A stretch of DNA of 64,000 bases from Basilea psittacipulmonis DSM 24701 (GCF_000743945.1 NZ_CP009238.1:372001-436000), one strand, 5' to 3'; shown: positions 9,677-19,832, counted from the stretch's first letter. The notes: a model not told the origin generated them from the sequence alone. Translations and numbers: made by a program.

Positions 9677-11431
9677 ATGGAAAAATGGCAAATAACACTG
9701 TTTGAAACTCCTTGGTGGTTGCTTGAGACATTTTTATCTATTGTGATGGTGTGCGTCGTAATTATTTTCTGTCTTTCTAAAACCCGCTTTGGACAACAGT
9801 TTGCACAGATTGTTCAACCAAGTTTAACTAAAAAATCTTTGTTGAAACTTATCTTGGCATTGAGCATCATGTTACTTTTGTTATTGACAGAAGTGCGTTT
9901 AAATGTACTGAATACATTTTTGTATAACGGTATGTATGCTTCATTACAGAAGATGGTGTGGGTGGCGTTTTGGTCTTTTGCTTTGGCAAATGTGGTGGTC
10001 GTTTGTTTGCGTTCATTGAATGATAGCTTTAATAGTTTTTTAGATAAAGCATTAGCGATTAAATGGTCAGAAAGTCTGAATCAAATTTTATTAGAACGTT
10101 GGTTAAAAGATAAGAATTATTACCGTCTCCAAAAACAGCATGAAAAGCCTGATAACATTGATCAGCGTATTCAGCAAGATGTTCAGGATTTTATCAGTAC
10201 TACGATAGAATTTATTCGTGGTATGGTAGATGCAATTGTGTCTGCGATTGAATTTACGATTGTACTTTGGGGATTATCAGGTGTATTGAGTTTGTTTGGT
10301 GTGGATATTCCTGGTTGGATTGTCTTTTTTGTTTATATTTTTGTGATTTTAACGACTTCACTGGCCATGTGGATTGGTAAGCCTCTGGTGCGTTATAACT
10401 ACGATAATGAAAAATTGAATGGTAACTATCGTTATTCTTTGATACGCGTACGAGATTATGCAGAAAGTATTGCTTTTTACCAAGGTGAAGAGCCTGAGAA
10501 AAAGCATTTATTAGCTCGTTACGCAAGTATTATTCACAATCGTTGGAAAATTGCTAAACAAAGTGTCCTATTAACAGGGTTTAATACCTTACTCACACAA
10601 GGTGTTCAACTGTTGCCACTCATGTTGCAAGCACCGCGATTTTTTGCAGGTCAAATTACTATTGGTGATATGCATCAAACGGTACAATCGTTTAATCGCC
10701 TACAAAGAGCATTATCATTTTTTAGAAATTTTTATGAATCGTTTACAGCGTATCGTGCTAGGTTAGAGCGTTTAAGCGGTTTTATGTCACAGTTAGATAA
10801 TATGCCAGAAATCACACAAGCGACTTTGGATAAGACGGATGAATGCTTGCTTTTAAAAGATGTAACTTTGTATCGCCGAGATGGTTCAGTGCTGGTCGAT
10901 CATATTCATTTTTCAGCCAAGGCGGGTGACGCTTTGTTAATCAAAGGTCCAAGTGGTTGTGGTAAAACCTCTTTATTACGTATGTTAGCGGGGATATGGA
11001 CACATGGTAGTAGTGGTTATGTTCAGCATCCAAGTCAAAATGATACGATGTTTGTGCCACAACATGCATACATGCCAGAGGGTGGCTTGAGAGAAGGGAT
11101 TTGTTATCCGAATATTCAGGTCAAAGAAGGTGAACTAGAAGAAGCCATGCGTTTGTGTTGCTTAGAAAAATGGATCTATCACTTGGATCGTGGCGATGGT
11201 TGGCAACAACGATTGTCACCTGGGGAATTACAACGAATTGCCTTTATCCGTGTGTTGCTGACTAAACCAAAATTTATTTTATTAGATGAATCGACTTCTG
11301 CGTTAGATGAAGAGACCGAACGACGTGTGTATCAAGTAATAAAAGAACAGCTGCCTGATAGTATCATTGTGAGTATTGGTCATCGCAGCAGTTTAGAACA
11401 ATATCATAATAAGATTTATCACTTGGCTTAA
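9677..11431 (+). CDS. ABC transporter, fused membrane and ATPase domains (SbmA/YddA-like)
   Basis: 584 residues. The N-terminal half is an SbmA/BacA-type (ABC_membrane_2) transmembrane domain with about six helices and the family stretch LNDSFNSFLDKALAIKWSE, NIDQRIQQDVQDF and NYDNEKLNGNYRYSLIRVRDYAESIAFY. The ATPase domain starts near residue 385: Walker A GPSGCGKTS (about 423), signature LSPGELQR (about 513), Walker B FILLDES (about 533). The family imports or exports peptides and, in some bacteria, siderophores. Position after a siderophore receptor makes a role in siderophore traffic across the inner membrane plausible but unproved. Confidence 0.85.
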   Translation: MEKWQITLFETPWWLLETFLSIVMVCVVIIFCLSKTRFGQQFAQIVQPSLTKKSLLKLILALSIMLLLLLTEVRLNVLNTFLYNGMYASLQKMVWVAFWSFALANVVVVCLRSLNDSFNSFLDKALAIKWSESLNQILLERWLKDKNYYRLQKQHEKPDNIDQRIQQDVQDFISTTIEFIRGMVDAIVSAIEFTIVLWGLSGVLSLFGVDIPGWIVFFVYIFVILTTSLAMWIGKPLVRYNYDNEKLNGNYRYSLIRVRDYAESIAFYQGEEPEKKHLLARYASIIHNRWKIAKQSVLLTGFNTLLTQGVQLLPLMLQAPRFFAGQITIGDMHQTVQSFNRLQRALSFFRNFYESFTAYRARLERLSGFMSQLDNMPEITQATLDKTDECLLLKDVTLYRRDGSVLVDHIHFSAKAGDALLIKGPSGCGKTSLLRMLAGIWTHGSSGYVQHPSQNDTMFVPQHAYMPEGGLREGICYPNIQVKEGELEEAMRLCCLEKWIYHLDRGDGWQQRLSPGELQRIAFIRVLLTKPKFILLDESTSALDEETERRVYQVIKEQLPDSIIVSIGHRSSLEQYHNKIYHLA

Positions 11432-11454
11432 CATCGGTATTTCAAGTATAGAGA

Positions 11455-11480
11455 GGGGGATCTGAAATCTCCCTTTTTTT
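11455..11480 (+). terminator. Intrinsic terminator after the ABC transporter gene
   Basis: GGGGGAT pairs with ATCTCCC across CTGAA (one G-U pair), followed by TTTTTTT. Confidence 0.75.
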
Positions 11481-11482
11481 AT

Positions 11483-11855
11483 GAGAGGATTGGTGTAAGT
11501 GGATGATGAGAAGTGAGTGATCTGATAGCTGTGATGATGAATACCAGTGATGTGTTAATAAGTGGTGCTGTGGATGTTGAGAGGATTGGCGTAAGTGGAT
11601 AGTGAGAGTTGAGTGATAATGATCTGACAGCTAGTGATGATGAATGCAAGTGATATGTTGATAAGTGGTGCTGTGGGTGTTGAGAAGATTGGCGTGAGTG
11701 GATGATGAGAAGTGAGTGATGGTGATCTGAAAGCTAGTGATGATGAATACCAGTGATGTGTTAATAAGTGGTGCTGTGGGTGTTGAGAAGATTGGTGTAA
11801 GTGGATGATGAGAAGTGAGTGATCTGACAACTGATGATGAATGCAAGCGATGTGA
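11483..11855 (+). repeat. Tandem minisatellite, about 3.7 copies of a 96-103 bp unit
   Basis: Copies begin at 11483, 11579, 11682 and 11785, each with GAGA(G/A)GATTGG. Each carries GTGAGTGAT and AAGTGGTGCTGTGG; the last copy is cut near 11855. Open frames on either strand here are repeat artefacts with no start signals. No terminator or promoter is visible inside the unit. Confidence 0.85.
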
Positions 11856-11981
11856 GAAAAAGACGATAATAATCGGCTATTCATCTATATGAAAAATAGG
11901 GTGGCTGAGAATCTATATGAATAGAATAATAAGCAGTAGCTTAGAAATAGCGTGGATTCTGTCGTCAATGAGGTATAGGAT

Positions 11982-12014
11982 AAAAAAAGAGGTCAGTAAC
12001 CACTGGCCTCTTTT
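11982..12014 (-). terminator. Intrinsic terminator of the autotransporter-like gene (bidirectional)
   Basis: GAGGTCAGT (11989-11997) pairs with ACTGGCCTC (12002-12010), flanked by A7 on the left and T4 on the right. Read on the minus strand the A7 is the U tract, 20 bp after the stop. Confidence 0.85.
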
Positions 12015-12034
12015 CATTCATACACGATGAAGTA

Positions 12035-13369
12035 TTAGAAACGATGATTTAACGCCACACCGTAGCTCGCACCGTGAAGTTTGCTACGTAAGAAAGCGTT
12101 GTAACCCACAGAAGCTTTCACAAATGTTTGTTTCGCTAACTGATGTTCAAGGGTGACATGCAAAGATACTTTGCTATCAAATTCGTTTTTCTTTTTGCCG
12201 CCAGCAGTGGTGACTGTCGTGAATTCATACGGTGTTGCAAAACCAGTATTTCCTGGCTCCTCAGCGTATTGATTTAAATCACCAGCGTAGGTGCGAATAT
12301 CTACTGTTGTCAGCTTATACAATGAACTAGGATTGGTTCCGTAAACTCCCGCTAATCCTAAAGAAGCTTTAATTCTCGTAGTTGGACGAATGATAAATTG
12401 TCCTGAAACATTTAATCCCAACTGATGTACATTAAAGTTTGTGACACCACCTGTGGTGCGGTTGTATTGGTACTGTACTGAGGGGGTTAAATCATAAGTG
12501 TCGGCAAAGCCCTTGTAAGCCACGTCAAATAACGCACCGTAGGAGTTTTGACTGTATGATTGACATAGACAATCTTCAGAACGATTGATATGTTTATAAT
12601 CAATAATGGTAGCGGCTGTATAGTTACCAAAGTCTACCAAACCATAAAGACCCACACCGTAGCCGTTTTTGTAGCTTGTACTCATACCTGAGCTTTTATT
12701 ACTTAAATGAGGGTAGTATTTAGTGATATATCCACCTGCAGTGACATTAGGATTAAACTCATGACCGTAACCTAAGGCAATTACCGCGTTACGTGAGCTA
12801 GTATATGAATTAGATAAATGTGTTTGGAATGTATTCACCCACAAGCCTTTAGATTGTAGTTTTAAATGATCAAGAATTTCTTCACGTTCTAACAGTGAAT
12901 GATGGGTTTGAACTTTATCATTTTGGGCTACCAATGCTTGTTGTAATGGTGTTTGTACCAATAAAGTAGTAGCAATGATGGAGGCTTGTCTATCTGTGAT
13001 TTGTTGATATTTATCTAGTTCAGCTTGAACATCTGCAGCTTCAGTCGCTAAAGTAGTTATTAATGTTTGCTGAGCTGTTGCTATTGCTTGCAAAGCAGCT
13101 AGATCTCCCGCTGCAGTTGATCCTTGTAATGCAGCCATCGCATCCCCTAAAGATTCAGAATCTCTAACAGCTTGTTGATAAGCCACCATCGCATTGAATG
13201 TTGTATCAGTCATCGCGCTTCGAATGGCTTCAGCTTCGCTATTCCAAGTGGCAATCTGAGCATTTGCTGTTGCTAACGCATTTGAAATAGCATCTGAAGT
13301 AGAAGCATAAGCACTTACAGACAAAGAGGAACAAATACCTGCTAATGCAAGTAATTTAAATTTTGACAT
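12035..13369 (-). CDS. Autotransporter-like outer membrane protein with short helical passenger
   Basis: About 444 residues. The signal peptide is MSKFKLLALAGICSSLSVSAYA. Residues about 23-172 are Ala/Gln/Thr-rich and look alpha-helical or coiled coil, with no beta-helix repeats. From GLWVNTF (about 174) the protein alternates as an autotransporter beta-barrel (VIALGYGHEFNPNVTAGGYI, YGVGLYGLVDF, VQYQYN, FVKASVGYNAFL) and ends YGVALNHRF with the terminal phenylalanine needed for BAM insertion. ATG 13369 follows TTGGAG by nine bases; a longer frame upstream has no signal peptide. Its promoter carries a C10 tract, suggesting phase variation. It has its own terminator and is a single-gene unit. 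Function is probably adhesion or surface display, unproved. Confidence 0.8.
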   Translation of the reverse strand: MSKFKLLALAGICSSLSVSAYASTSDAISNALATANAQIATWNSEAEAIRSAMTDTTFNAMVAYQQAVRDSESLGDAMAALQGSTAAGDLAALQAIATAQQTLITTLATEAADVQAELDKYQQITDRQASIIATTLLVQTPLQQALVAQNDKVQTHHSLLEREEILDHLKLQSKGLWVNTFQTHLSNSYTSSRNAVIALGYGHEFNPNVTAGGYITKYYPHLSNKSSGMSTSYKNGYGVGLYGLVDFGNYTAATIIDYKHINRSEDCLCQSYSQNSYGALFDVAYKGFADTYDLTPSVQYQYNRTTGGVTNFNVHQLGLNVSGQFIIRPTTRIKASLGLAGVYGTNPSSLYKLTTVDIRTYAGDLNQYAEEPGNTGFATPYEFTTVTTAGGKKKNEFDSKVSLHVTLEHQLAKQTFVKASVGYNAFLRSKLHGASYGVALNHRF

Positions 13370-13448
13370 TATTAATTCTCCAAATATTGATGTGATGGTT
13401 GTCACGAGGTTTTTGTGTTGCAATATGAAGTGCAATCTAAAGGCCTAA

Positions 13449-13480
13449 ATTTTACTTCTTTCGGGGGGGGGGTAAGTCAA
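13449..13480 (-). promoter_or_regulatory. Promoter with C10 tract in the spacer, candidate phase-variation switch
   Basis: On the minus strand TTGACT (13480-13475) and TAAAAT (13454-13449) frame a 20-bp spacer that contains ten consecutive C (13472-13463). A 17-bp spacer would need seven C, 18 bp eight. The -10 lies about 80 bp before the autotransporter start. In Bordetella, fim promoters are known to phase-vary through just such a C tract. Confidence 0.7.
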
Positions 13481-13631
13481 TGTTTTTGTTGTAAAAATGT
13501 TTCTATTCGTTGTTTTTATATTACAGTTGAAATTATAAATTCACGCTAGAAGTCTATTTTTACAGTAAAAAATGTAATTAAAAATGAGTTTTTGATAAAA
13601 GCACCCGTTTAAAGATGCCTTAACGTATATA

Positions 13632-14453
13632 ATGCACACTATGAATAAAATCGATGAATCTCCTAAGTTATTGACTAAAGTAATTTCTAATATCCGTCTC
13701 TATTTGCACTTGTCTTCGGTGTATATAGGTCTTTGTGTCTTGGTCATTATGTTAGCGGTTTGGGTATTACCTACAGCAAGAATGCAGGTAAAGCAGATGT
13801 ATTCTGCGGTGGTGTATTCTTTTAATCATTCGCCGTTTTTATCTGCTGATGTGGATGTGTTAACAGAGGACGGTGAGTTGGTACAACATCAAGAAGTAAC
13901 CGAAAAGACTACAGCAGTAAAACCCGGTTTCTTTACACGATTATTGAGCCATGATCACCAAAAAGATGTGGATGTACCCGAAGCCCAGTTCTATGCTTTG
14001 CGTGACAGTTTAGTTCGAAAGTATAAGATTGCACCTGCTATTTCTGAAGCAATTATTTCTAAAGCATTTGAACAGGGTAAATTACATAATTTGGATCCAT
14101 TGTTGATTTTGGCAGTGATTGCGATTGAGTCGCGATATAACCCCTTTGTACAAAGCTCGGTTGGTGCCCAAGGATTAATGCAAGTGATGCCAGACGTACA
14201 TAGTGATAAATTTAAAAATTATTCAGGTAGCATGAAGAGTGCTTTAAATCCAGAAAGTAATATTGAGGTGGGTAGTATTATTTTAAGAAACTGTATTCGT
14301 AAACGAAGTACGGTAGATGGGGGATTAGCTTGTTACGTGGGAGCGAGTGTGCCGAGTCGTGATGGTGGATATGCTCGAAAAGTTCAGGCTGAACGTAGAA
14401 GACTGGCATTAGACTCTGGTATGGCATTACGTAAGAATTTAGGAAAAGACTGA
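13632..14453 (+). CDS. Membrane-anchored lytic transglycosylase (SLT domain)
   Basis: 273 residues. One N-terminal transmembrane segment near residues 28-52 ([18 protein letters not shown]) leaves the rest in the periplasm. The C-terminal half holds the SLT fold: [20 protein letters not shown] with the catalytic glutamate in [16 protein letters not shown], and [22 protein letters not shown]. The enzyme cleaves peptidoglycan with formation of anhydromuramic ends. A second start at 13641 is possible. It overlaps the ubiD start by one base, so the two are co-translated though functionally unrelated. Confidence 0.87.
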   Translation: MHTMNKIDESPKLLTKVISNIRLYLHLSSVYIGLCVLVIMLAVWVLPTARMQVKQMYSAVVYSFNHSPFLSADVDVLTEDGELVQHQEVTEKTTAVKPGFFTRLLSHDHQKDVDVPEAQFYALRDSLVRKYKIAPAISEAIISKAFEQGKLHNLDPLLILAVIAIESRYNPFVQSSVGAQGLMQVMPDVHSDKFKNYSGSMKSALNPESNIEVGSIILRNCIRKRSTVDGGLACYVGASVPSRDGGYARKVQAERRRLALDSGMALRKNLGKD

Positions 14454-15979
14454 TGAAGTACAATGATTTACGTGATTTTTTAGAACAATTAAAAAAGAAG
14501 GAAAATCTTAAAACGATTGATGTTCCTGTTTCAACTCATTTGGAAATGACGGAAATCAGTGATCGTGTATTAAAAAAAGAGGGACCTGCATTATTGTTTT
14601 CTCATGCACAACATCAAGGAAAACCTGCAGAAATGCCCGTGTTGACGAATTTATTTGGCACCACTCAGCGTGTTGCGTGGGCAATGGGGGCAGAAGATAT
14701 ATCCGCATTGCGTGATATTGGAGAACTATTAGCGAATTTACGTGAACCAGAACCACCTAGAGGCTTTAAAGATGCGATTGGCAAAATTGGTATGTTAAAG
14801 TCTGCATTATGGGATATGGCACCTAAAGTTCGTAGTCATGCACCTTGCCAAGAAATTATATGGGAAGGTGATGAGGTAGATTTGAATCGCTTACCTATTC
14901 AATATTGTTGGCCAGGCGATATGGCACCGTTATTGACTTGGGGCTTAGTGATTACCAAAGGTCCTCATGCTAAACGTCAGAATTTAGGCATCTATCGTCA
15001 ACAGCAGATCGGTAAAAATAAACTGATTATGCGTTGGTTGTCACATCGTGGTGGTGCCTTGGACTTTAGAGATTTTGCACTCAAATATCCTGGACAACCC
15101 TTTCCTATTTCGGTAGCGATAGGTGCCGATCCCGCGACCATTCTTGCTGCCGTAACACCGATACCTGACAAGTTGTCTGAATACCAGTTTGCAGGCTTAT
15201 TAAGAGGCAGTCGAACAGAGTTAGTGAAGTCGATTGGATCAGATTTGGACGTGCCAGCCAGTGCAGAAATTGTGTTAGAAGGACATATCCTACCTGTGAC
15301 GGATCCGCGTGCCGTAGTCGATGCAAAAGCTCCTAAGTCTGATTATGAAATGGCTTTGGAAGGACCTTATGGCGATCATACAGGTTATTACAATGAGCAA
15401 GATTGGTTCCCAGTGTTTACGGTTGATCGTATTACCCTACGTAAAAATCCAATCTATCACAGCACTTACACGGGTAAACCACCTGATGAGCCTGCAGTCT
15501 TAGGTGTGGCATTAAATGAAGTGTTTGTGCCATTATTACGTCGTCAATTACCTGAGATTGTTGATTTTTATCTACCGCCAGAGGGGTGTAGTTATCGCTT
15601 AGCGGTGGTGTCTATTCGTAAACAATATGCAGGTCATGCTAAACGTGTGATGTTTGGTATTTGGAGTATTTTACGTCAGTTTATGTACACGAAATTTATT
15701 ATCGTGGTAGATGAAGATGTGAATATTCGAGACTGGAAAGAAGTTGTCTGGGCGATCACCACGCGAATGGATCCTGTAAGAGACACCACTTTAGTAGATC
15801 ATACCCCTATCGATTATTTGGATTTTGCTTCCCCTATCTCTGGTTTAGGTGGCAAAATGGGTTTAGATGCTACGAATAAATGGGCAGGAGAAACGCAGCG
15901 AGAATGGGGCAGACCTATTGTGATGGATGTATCAACTAAAACAAAAATTGATGATATTTGGAACACACTAGGATTATAA
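14453..15979 (+). CDS. ubiD: 4-hydroxy-3-polyprenylbenzoate decarboxylase
   Basis: 508 residues, matching the usual length. UbiD removes the ring carboxyl group in ubiquinone synthesis using prenylated FMN made by UbiX. Family features: LLFSHAQ, the [14 protein letters not shown] stretch, [67 protein letters not shown] (E-R-E active region), [18 protein letters not shown] and [28 protein letters not shown]. It begins within the stop of the transglycosylase gene. ubiX is not in the window. Confidence 0.95.
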   Translation: MKYNDLRDFLEQLKKKENLKTIDVPVSTHLEMTEISDRVLKKEGPALLFSHAQHQGKPAEMPVLTNLFGTTQRVAWAMGAEDISALRDIGELLANLREPEPPRGFKDAIGKIGMLKSALWDMAPKVRSHAPCQEIIWEGDEVDLNRLPIQYCWPGDMAPLLTWGLVITKGPHAKRQNLGIYRQQQIGKNKLIMRWLSHRGGALDFRDFALKYPGQPFPISVAIGADPATILAAVTPIPDKLSEYQFAGLLRGSRTELVKSIGSDLDVPASAEIVLEGHILPVTDPRAVVDAKAPKSDYEMALEGPYGDHTGYYNEQDWFPVFTVDRITLRKNPIYHSTYTGKPPDEPAVLGVALNEVFVPLLRRQLPEIVDFYLPPEGCSYRLAVVSIRKQYAGHAKRVMFGIWSILRQFMYTKFIIVVDEDVNIRDWKEVVWAITTRMDPVRDTTLVDHTPIDYLDFASPISGLGGKMGLDATNKWAGETQREWGRPIVMDVSTKTKIDDIWNTLGL

Positions 15980-15985
15980 GCATTT

Positions 15986-16855
15986 ATGGTTAGTAGGCGT
16001 TCATTTTTTGCTCGGATGCTTCCTGCTACACAGGGTTGGCCAGCTTTTTGTCAACGAGTCGAGCGTATTTGTTTAACCACCTTGCATCATGAGTGTGTCT
16101 TATATCTTCAAAATATTAGAAAATTACCTCAAATTGTTTCATTAGCACGTCAGTATCAGGTGACCTTGTCTTTGGGGTATCAAAACCAAGTGATTAGCCC
16201 TGATCATTGCCCTAGTTATTCGGGTTTGCCTGTATTGTATATTGCCTTGGTAGAGGAACCACCTGTTCCACAGAAAGTAGGCAATGGATATTTTTTATGT
16301 CATATCAATGTAAAAGCAAGCACGATGCGGGATTTAGGGTGTCAACAGTTTCAATATGTACCAGATGATATCCCTTTATGGCAATGGGTGGCAGAATCTA
16401 AGTGGCATGATAAGCATACGGGAGGCCTGATAAATAGTGGCGTAGAACGTATGCAAGTGTTATTAGCTTCGGGACAAGAAGTGGTATTGGGAGGCTTTAG
16501 TGTAAATGATAAGCTTAGTTTAGATGACCCTATTTTGCATGGAGCTATCCCCCGTCTATTTCAGTGTTATTCAAGGTCTGTTATTCAACAGATTCATTTA
16601 GGAGAAATATGGCCATTTACTTATCGTTTAGATGCGTTAATCTCTGGGCAAATAAATCTTGCAAGACTTTTGTTGGGTTCATCTAATACGTTAGCAATTC
16701 CTATGGCGATTATATTAAAATCAACGGAAAATACCCATGAATCCCAGAATCAAGTTATCATAAAGCATGAGATGGATGAATGTCTCAGTCAAGAAGTTAA
16801 ATCGTACTTTGATGAAGAAGGTATTTTTGTAGATTTACAAATGGATAGTGCTTGA
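15986..16855 (+). CDS. Unrecognised protein, distant FAD-linked-oxidase (PCMH)-like fold
   Basis: 289 residues starting 6 bp after the ubiD stop, so probably co-transcribed. I do not recognise a defined family. The order of segments resembles the FAD-binding half of GlcD-type oxidases: VLYLQNIRKLPQIVSLARQYQVTLSLGYQN (like the P-x-x-EV-x-x-IV-x-A segment), then TGGLINSGVERMQVLLASGQ (like the GG-x-x-x-N-x-G and V-LADG segments), then a C-terminal stretch. The usual pyrophosphate-binding GGGTS loop is absent. It may be a diverged or non-functional FAD protein. No transmembrane segment or signal peptide. Confidence 0.5.
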   Translation: MVSRRSFFARMLPATQGWPAFCQRVERICLTTLHHECVLYLQNIRKLPQIVSLARQYQVTLSLGYQNQVISPDHCPSYSGLPVLYIALVEEPPVPQKVGNGYFLCHINVKASTMRDLGCQQFQYVPDDIPLWQWVAESKWHDKHTGGLINSGVERMQVLLASGQEVVLGGFSVNDKLSLDDPILHGAIPRLFQCYSRSVIQQIHLGEIWPFTYRLDALISGQINLARLLLGSSNTLAIPMAIILKSTENTHESQNQVIIKHEMDECLSQEVKSYFDEEGIFVDLQMDSA

Positions 16856-16978
16856 TGAGATACTAATAATGAATGGCTGATCGTGGATAGTTCAGGATGA
16901 GCTGACAACAAGCGGTATCGATGAGATTATCAATTAAATTTTTTCGTTTAGAAGTTTAAATTTACGGATGGAAATATT

Positions 16979-19258
16979 ATGAATGAGAGTTTACGAATGG
17001 CAGCTTTGGAGTACCATCGCAAAGGGCGCCCAGGTAAGTTGAGTGTGACTCCCACGAAACAGTTATCAAACCAAAGGGATTTGGCTTTAGCGTATTCACC
17101 GGGGGTAGCTGCCGCTTGTGAAGAGATTGTTGCTGATCCGGCAAATGCGTTTCAGTACACTTCAAGAGGAAACCTAGTAGCGGTTATTTCTAATGGAACA
17201 GCGGTATTGGGTTTAGGTAATATTGGACCGTTAGCATCCAAACCTGTGATGGAAGGTAAAGCGGTATTGTTTAAAAGATTCTCTGGTATTGATGTATTTG
17301 ATTTAGAAATTGATGAGTCGGATCCAGATAAATTAGTTGATATTATTGCAAGTTTGGCTCCGACATTTGGTGGTATTAATCTGGAAGATATTAAAGCCCC
17401 TGAGTGTTTTTATGTGGAACGTAAACTACGTGAACGATTGAATATACCTGTGTTCCACGATGATCAACATGGTACCGCTATTACGGTAGCAGCCGCTTTT
17501 TTAGGTGGTTTAAAGGTTGTTAAAAAAGATATTAAGAAAATTAAATTAGTGGTGTCTGGTGCAGGAGCCGCCGCATTAGCGTGTTTAGATTTATTAGTGA
17601 GAATTGGTCTGCCCATTGAGAATATTTGGGTGACTGATATTGAGGGTGTTGTCTATAAAGGCAGAACGGTGCTAATGGATGAGATTAAAGCCCAATACGC
17701 CCAAGACACTGATAAACGCACACTGGCAGAAGTTATTGAGGGTGCGGATGCATTTTTAGGTTTATCAGCAGGTAATGTGTTGAAGCCAGAAATGCTGGAG
17801 AAGATGACGGAACGACCATTAATTTTAGCTTTGGCAAATCCTATACCTGAAATTTTACCTGAGGTAGCAAAGGCTGCTCGCCCTGATGCCGTGATTGCAA
17901 CGGGTCGTTCTGATTATCCTAACCAAGTTAATAACGTACTTTGCTTCCCTTATATTTTTCGTGGTGCTTTGGATGTGGGAGCGACTACAATTACGGTGGG
18001 AATGGAAATGGCTGCCGTTCGTGCGATTTGTCAATTAGCTGAAGAAGAACAAAGTGAAGTAGTAGCCGCCGCCTATGGGACAGTCAGTTCATTTGGCCCT
18101 GATTACTTCTTACCTAAGCCATTTGATCCTCGCCTTATTGTGCGTATCGCAACAGCGGTTGCTCAAGCGGCGATGGATGATGGTGTAGCAACTCGACCTA
18201 TTGAAGATATGAACGCTTATGCGGATCAATTACGTCAGTTTGTTTACCATTCAGGTACGTTTATGAAACCTGTTTATGCGACAGCTAAACGTTACGTAAG
18301 AGATGGGGGTAAATCACGTATTGTGTATTGTGAAGGGGAAGATGAACGCGTCTTACGTGCAGTACAGACTGTGGTTGATGAGAAGTTAGCTCGTCCTATT
18401 TTGATTGGTCGCCCAGCTGTAATTCAACAACGTATTGAACGTTTAGGGTTACGTTTAAATATTGCAAAAGATGTTGAAATATGTGATCCCAATGATGATC
18501 CAAGATATGCTACTTATTGGAGAGAGTATTGGGAGTTGATGAAGCGAAAGGGAGTCAGTAAAGATTATGCACGTGTTGAAATGAGACGTCGTCTTACTTT
18601 AATCGGTGCGATGATGGTTAGAATGGGAGATGCAGACGGTATGTTATGCGGTACAGTCGGTAAGTTTATTTCTCATTTACAATTCATTGATGAAGTGTTG
18701 GGCAAAACCCCTGATTCTAATATTTATGCAGCGATGAATATTGTCTTACTCCAAGAACGCATAATTTGCTTGGCAGATACACATATTAATCCAGATCCTA
18801 ATGCAAGTGAAATCGCCGAGATCGTGATTAAATCAGCTCAAGCTTTACGTCGCTTGGATATTGAGCCTAAAGTTGCTTTGGTTTCTAGTTCTAATTATGG
18901 CACGGATACGCCTGTATCAGGTAGGGTGATGAGAGAGGCTTTGGCGATCGTACAAGAAAAAGATCCAAGTTTAGAGATTGATGGTGAAATGCATGGAGAT
19001 TTAGCATTAAGCGAAGAGTTACGTGAGAAATTTATGCCAGATAGTCCTTTGAAAGGGTCTGCTAATTTATTAATTTGTCCTAACAGTCAGGCAGGAAACA
19101 TTGCTTATAACCTGTTGAAAACTAGTTCGAGTGGTAACGTAGCGGTTGGGCCATTCTTACTAGGGGTGAATGCACCAGTTCATATTTTGACCAATAGTAG
19201 TACTGTTCGCCGAATCATTAATATGACTGCTGTCACCGTTGTAGATGCAAATGCATAG
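16979..19258 (+). CDS. maeB: NADP-dependent malic enzyme with C-terminal phosphotransacetylase-like domain
   Basis: 759 residues. Decarboxylates malate to pyruvate, supplying NADPH. The malic enzyme part (1 to about 430) shows [70 protein letters not shown] and the NAD(P) fold [16 protein letters not shown]. The C-terminal part (about 440-759) resembles phosphate acetyltransferase ([42 protein letters not shown]); in this family it binds acetyl-CoA as an allosteric sensor and has no transferase activity. GGATGG precedes ATG 16979. Confidence 0.95.
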   Translation: MNESLRMAALEYHRKGRPGKLSVTPTKQLSNQRDLALAYSPGVAAACEEIVADPANAFQYTSRGNLVAVISNGTAVLGLGNIGPLASKPVMEGKAVLFKRFSGIDVFDLEIDESDPDKLVDIIASLAPTFGGINLEDIKAPECFYVERKLRERLNIPVFHDDQHGTAITVAAAFLGGLKVVKKDIKKIKLVVSGAGAAALACLDLLVRIGLPIENIWVTDIEGVVYKGRTVLMDEIKAQYAQDTDKRTLAEVIEGADAFLGLSAGNVLKPEMLEKMTERPLILALANPIPEILPEVAKAARPDAVIATGRSDYPNQVNNVLCFPYIFRGALDVGATTITVGMEMAAVRAICQLAEEEQSEVVAAAYGTVSSFGPDYFLPKPFDPRLIVRIATAVAQAAMDDGVATRPIEDMNAYADQLRQFVYHSGTFMKPVYATAKRYVRDGGKSRIVYCEGEDERVLRAVQTVVDEKLARPILIGRPAVIQQRIERLGLRLNIAKDVEICDPNDDPRYATYWREYWELMKRKGVSKDYARVEMRRRLTLIGAMMVRMGDADGMLCGTVGKFISHLQFIDEVLGKTPDSNIYAAMNIVLLQERIICLADTHINPDPNASEIAEIVIKSAQALRRLDIEPKVALVSSSNYGTDTPVSGRVMREALAIVQEKDPSLEIDGEMHGDLALSEELREKFMPDSPLKGSANLLICPNSQAGNIAYNLLKTSSSGNVAVGPFLLGVNAPVHILTNSSTVRRIINMTAVTVVDANA

Positions 19259-19291
19259 TGAATTTAAAGGCTTTCTTTTAGGAGAGAGGAA

Positions 19292-19765
19292 ATGAAAAAG
19301 CTAAATACTATATTTACAAAGGGTGGTCATATTTCAAGCATTACAAAAGATGATGCAAAAGTAGAAGCTGAAAAACATGGATTAACGTTCTTTTACATTG
19401 ATTGCGATAAAGGACGAAGCTTATCGGCGGTACTACGTGCTTTTGTAAAAGGTGTTGATTATCCTGTATTCTTTGGATCTGATATGGATAGTTTTTTTGA
19501 TTGTTTATCTGAGACTGTTTTAGATCAAGCCAAAGGGGCATGTTTATTTATCGATAATCTTCATACTGAAGACCCTGCTTTGATTGAGGGTAGCAAAGAG
19601 ATTGTGAATGTGCTGGAAGCTGTTGTAGAGGCAATGTCAGAAGAGAAAAAGGTGTTGGTGTATCATGTGGTTAATGTAGGCAAACATGGTGATCCAGAGC
19701 CTATCCCTCAAACGATAAAATATACTGATACTGTTTATCCAGATGTACGACTGGTAGAAGAATAG
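19292..19765 (+). CDS. Barstar-like protein without a visible barnase partner
   Basis: 157 residues. The central part GLTFFYIDCDKGRSLSAVLR...DYPVFFGSDMDSFFDCL is the barstar (barnase inhibitor) pattern: beta strand, helix, then YF-G-N-x-DAFWDCL with the acidic loop. Barstar blocks the RNase barnase. Neither neighbour encodes a ribonuclease. AGGAGAGAGG precedes the ATG, and the gene lies 33 bp after maeB, followed by a terminator. It may be immunity against an imported or contact-delivered RNase toxin, or a housekeeping RNase inhibitor. Family call moderate to good, role unknown. Confidence 0.7.
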   Translation: MKKLNTIFTKGGHISSITKDDAKVEAEKHGLTFFYIDCDKGRSLSAVLRAFVKGVDYPVFFGSDMDSFFDCLSETVLDQAKGACLFIDNLHTEDPALIEGSKEIVNVLEAVVEAMSEEKKVLVYHVVNVGKHGDPEPIPQTIKYTDTVYPDVRLVEE

Positions 19766-19791
19766 TATTTGTGCGGATAAATAAATTTATT

Positions 19792-19832
19792 ACTCCCTCA
19801 CATACCATATGGCGGGGGAGTGTTTTATTTTG
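19792..19832 (+). terminator. Intrinsic terminator after the barstar-like gene
   Basis: ACTCCCTC (19792-19799) pairs with GGGGGAGT (19814-19821) with one wobble, then GTTTTATTTT. Confidence 0.75.

Noticed and set aside
11555-11884. Open frames on the minus strand across the 11.5-11.9 kb repeats
   Set aside because: They arise from the tandem repeat, are low complexity (His/Ser/Thr), and have no ribosome binding site.
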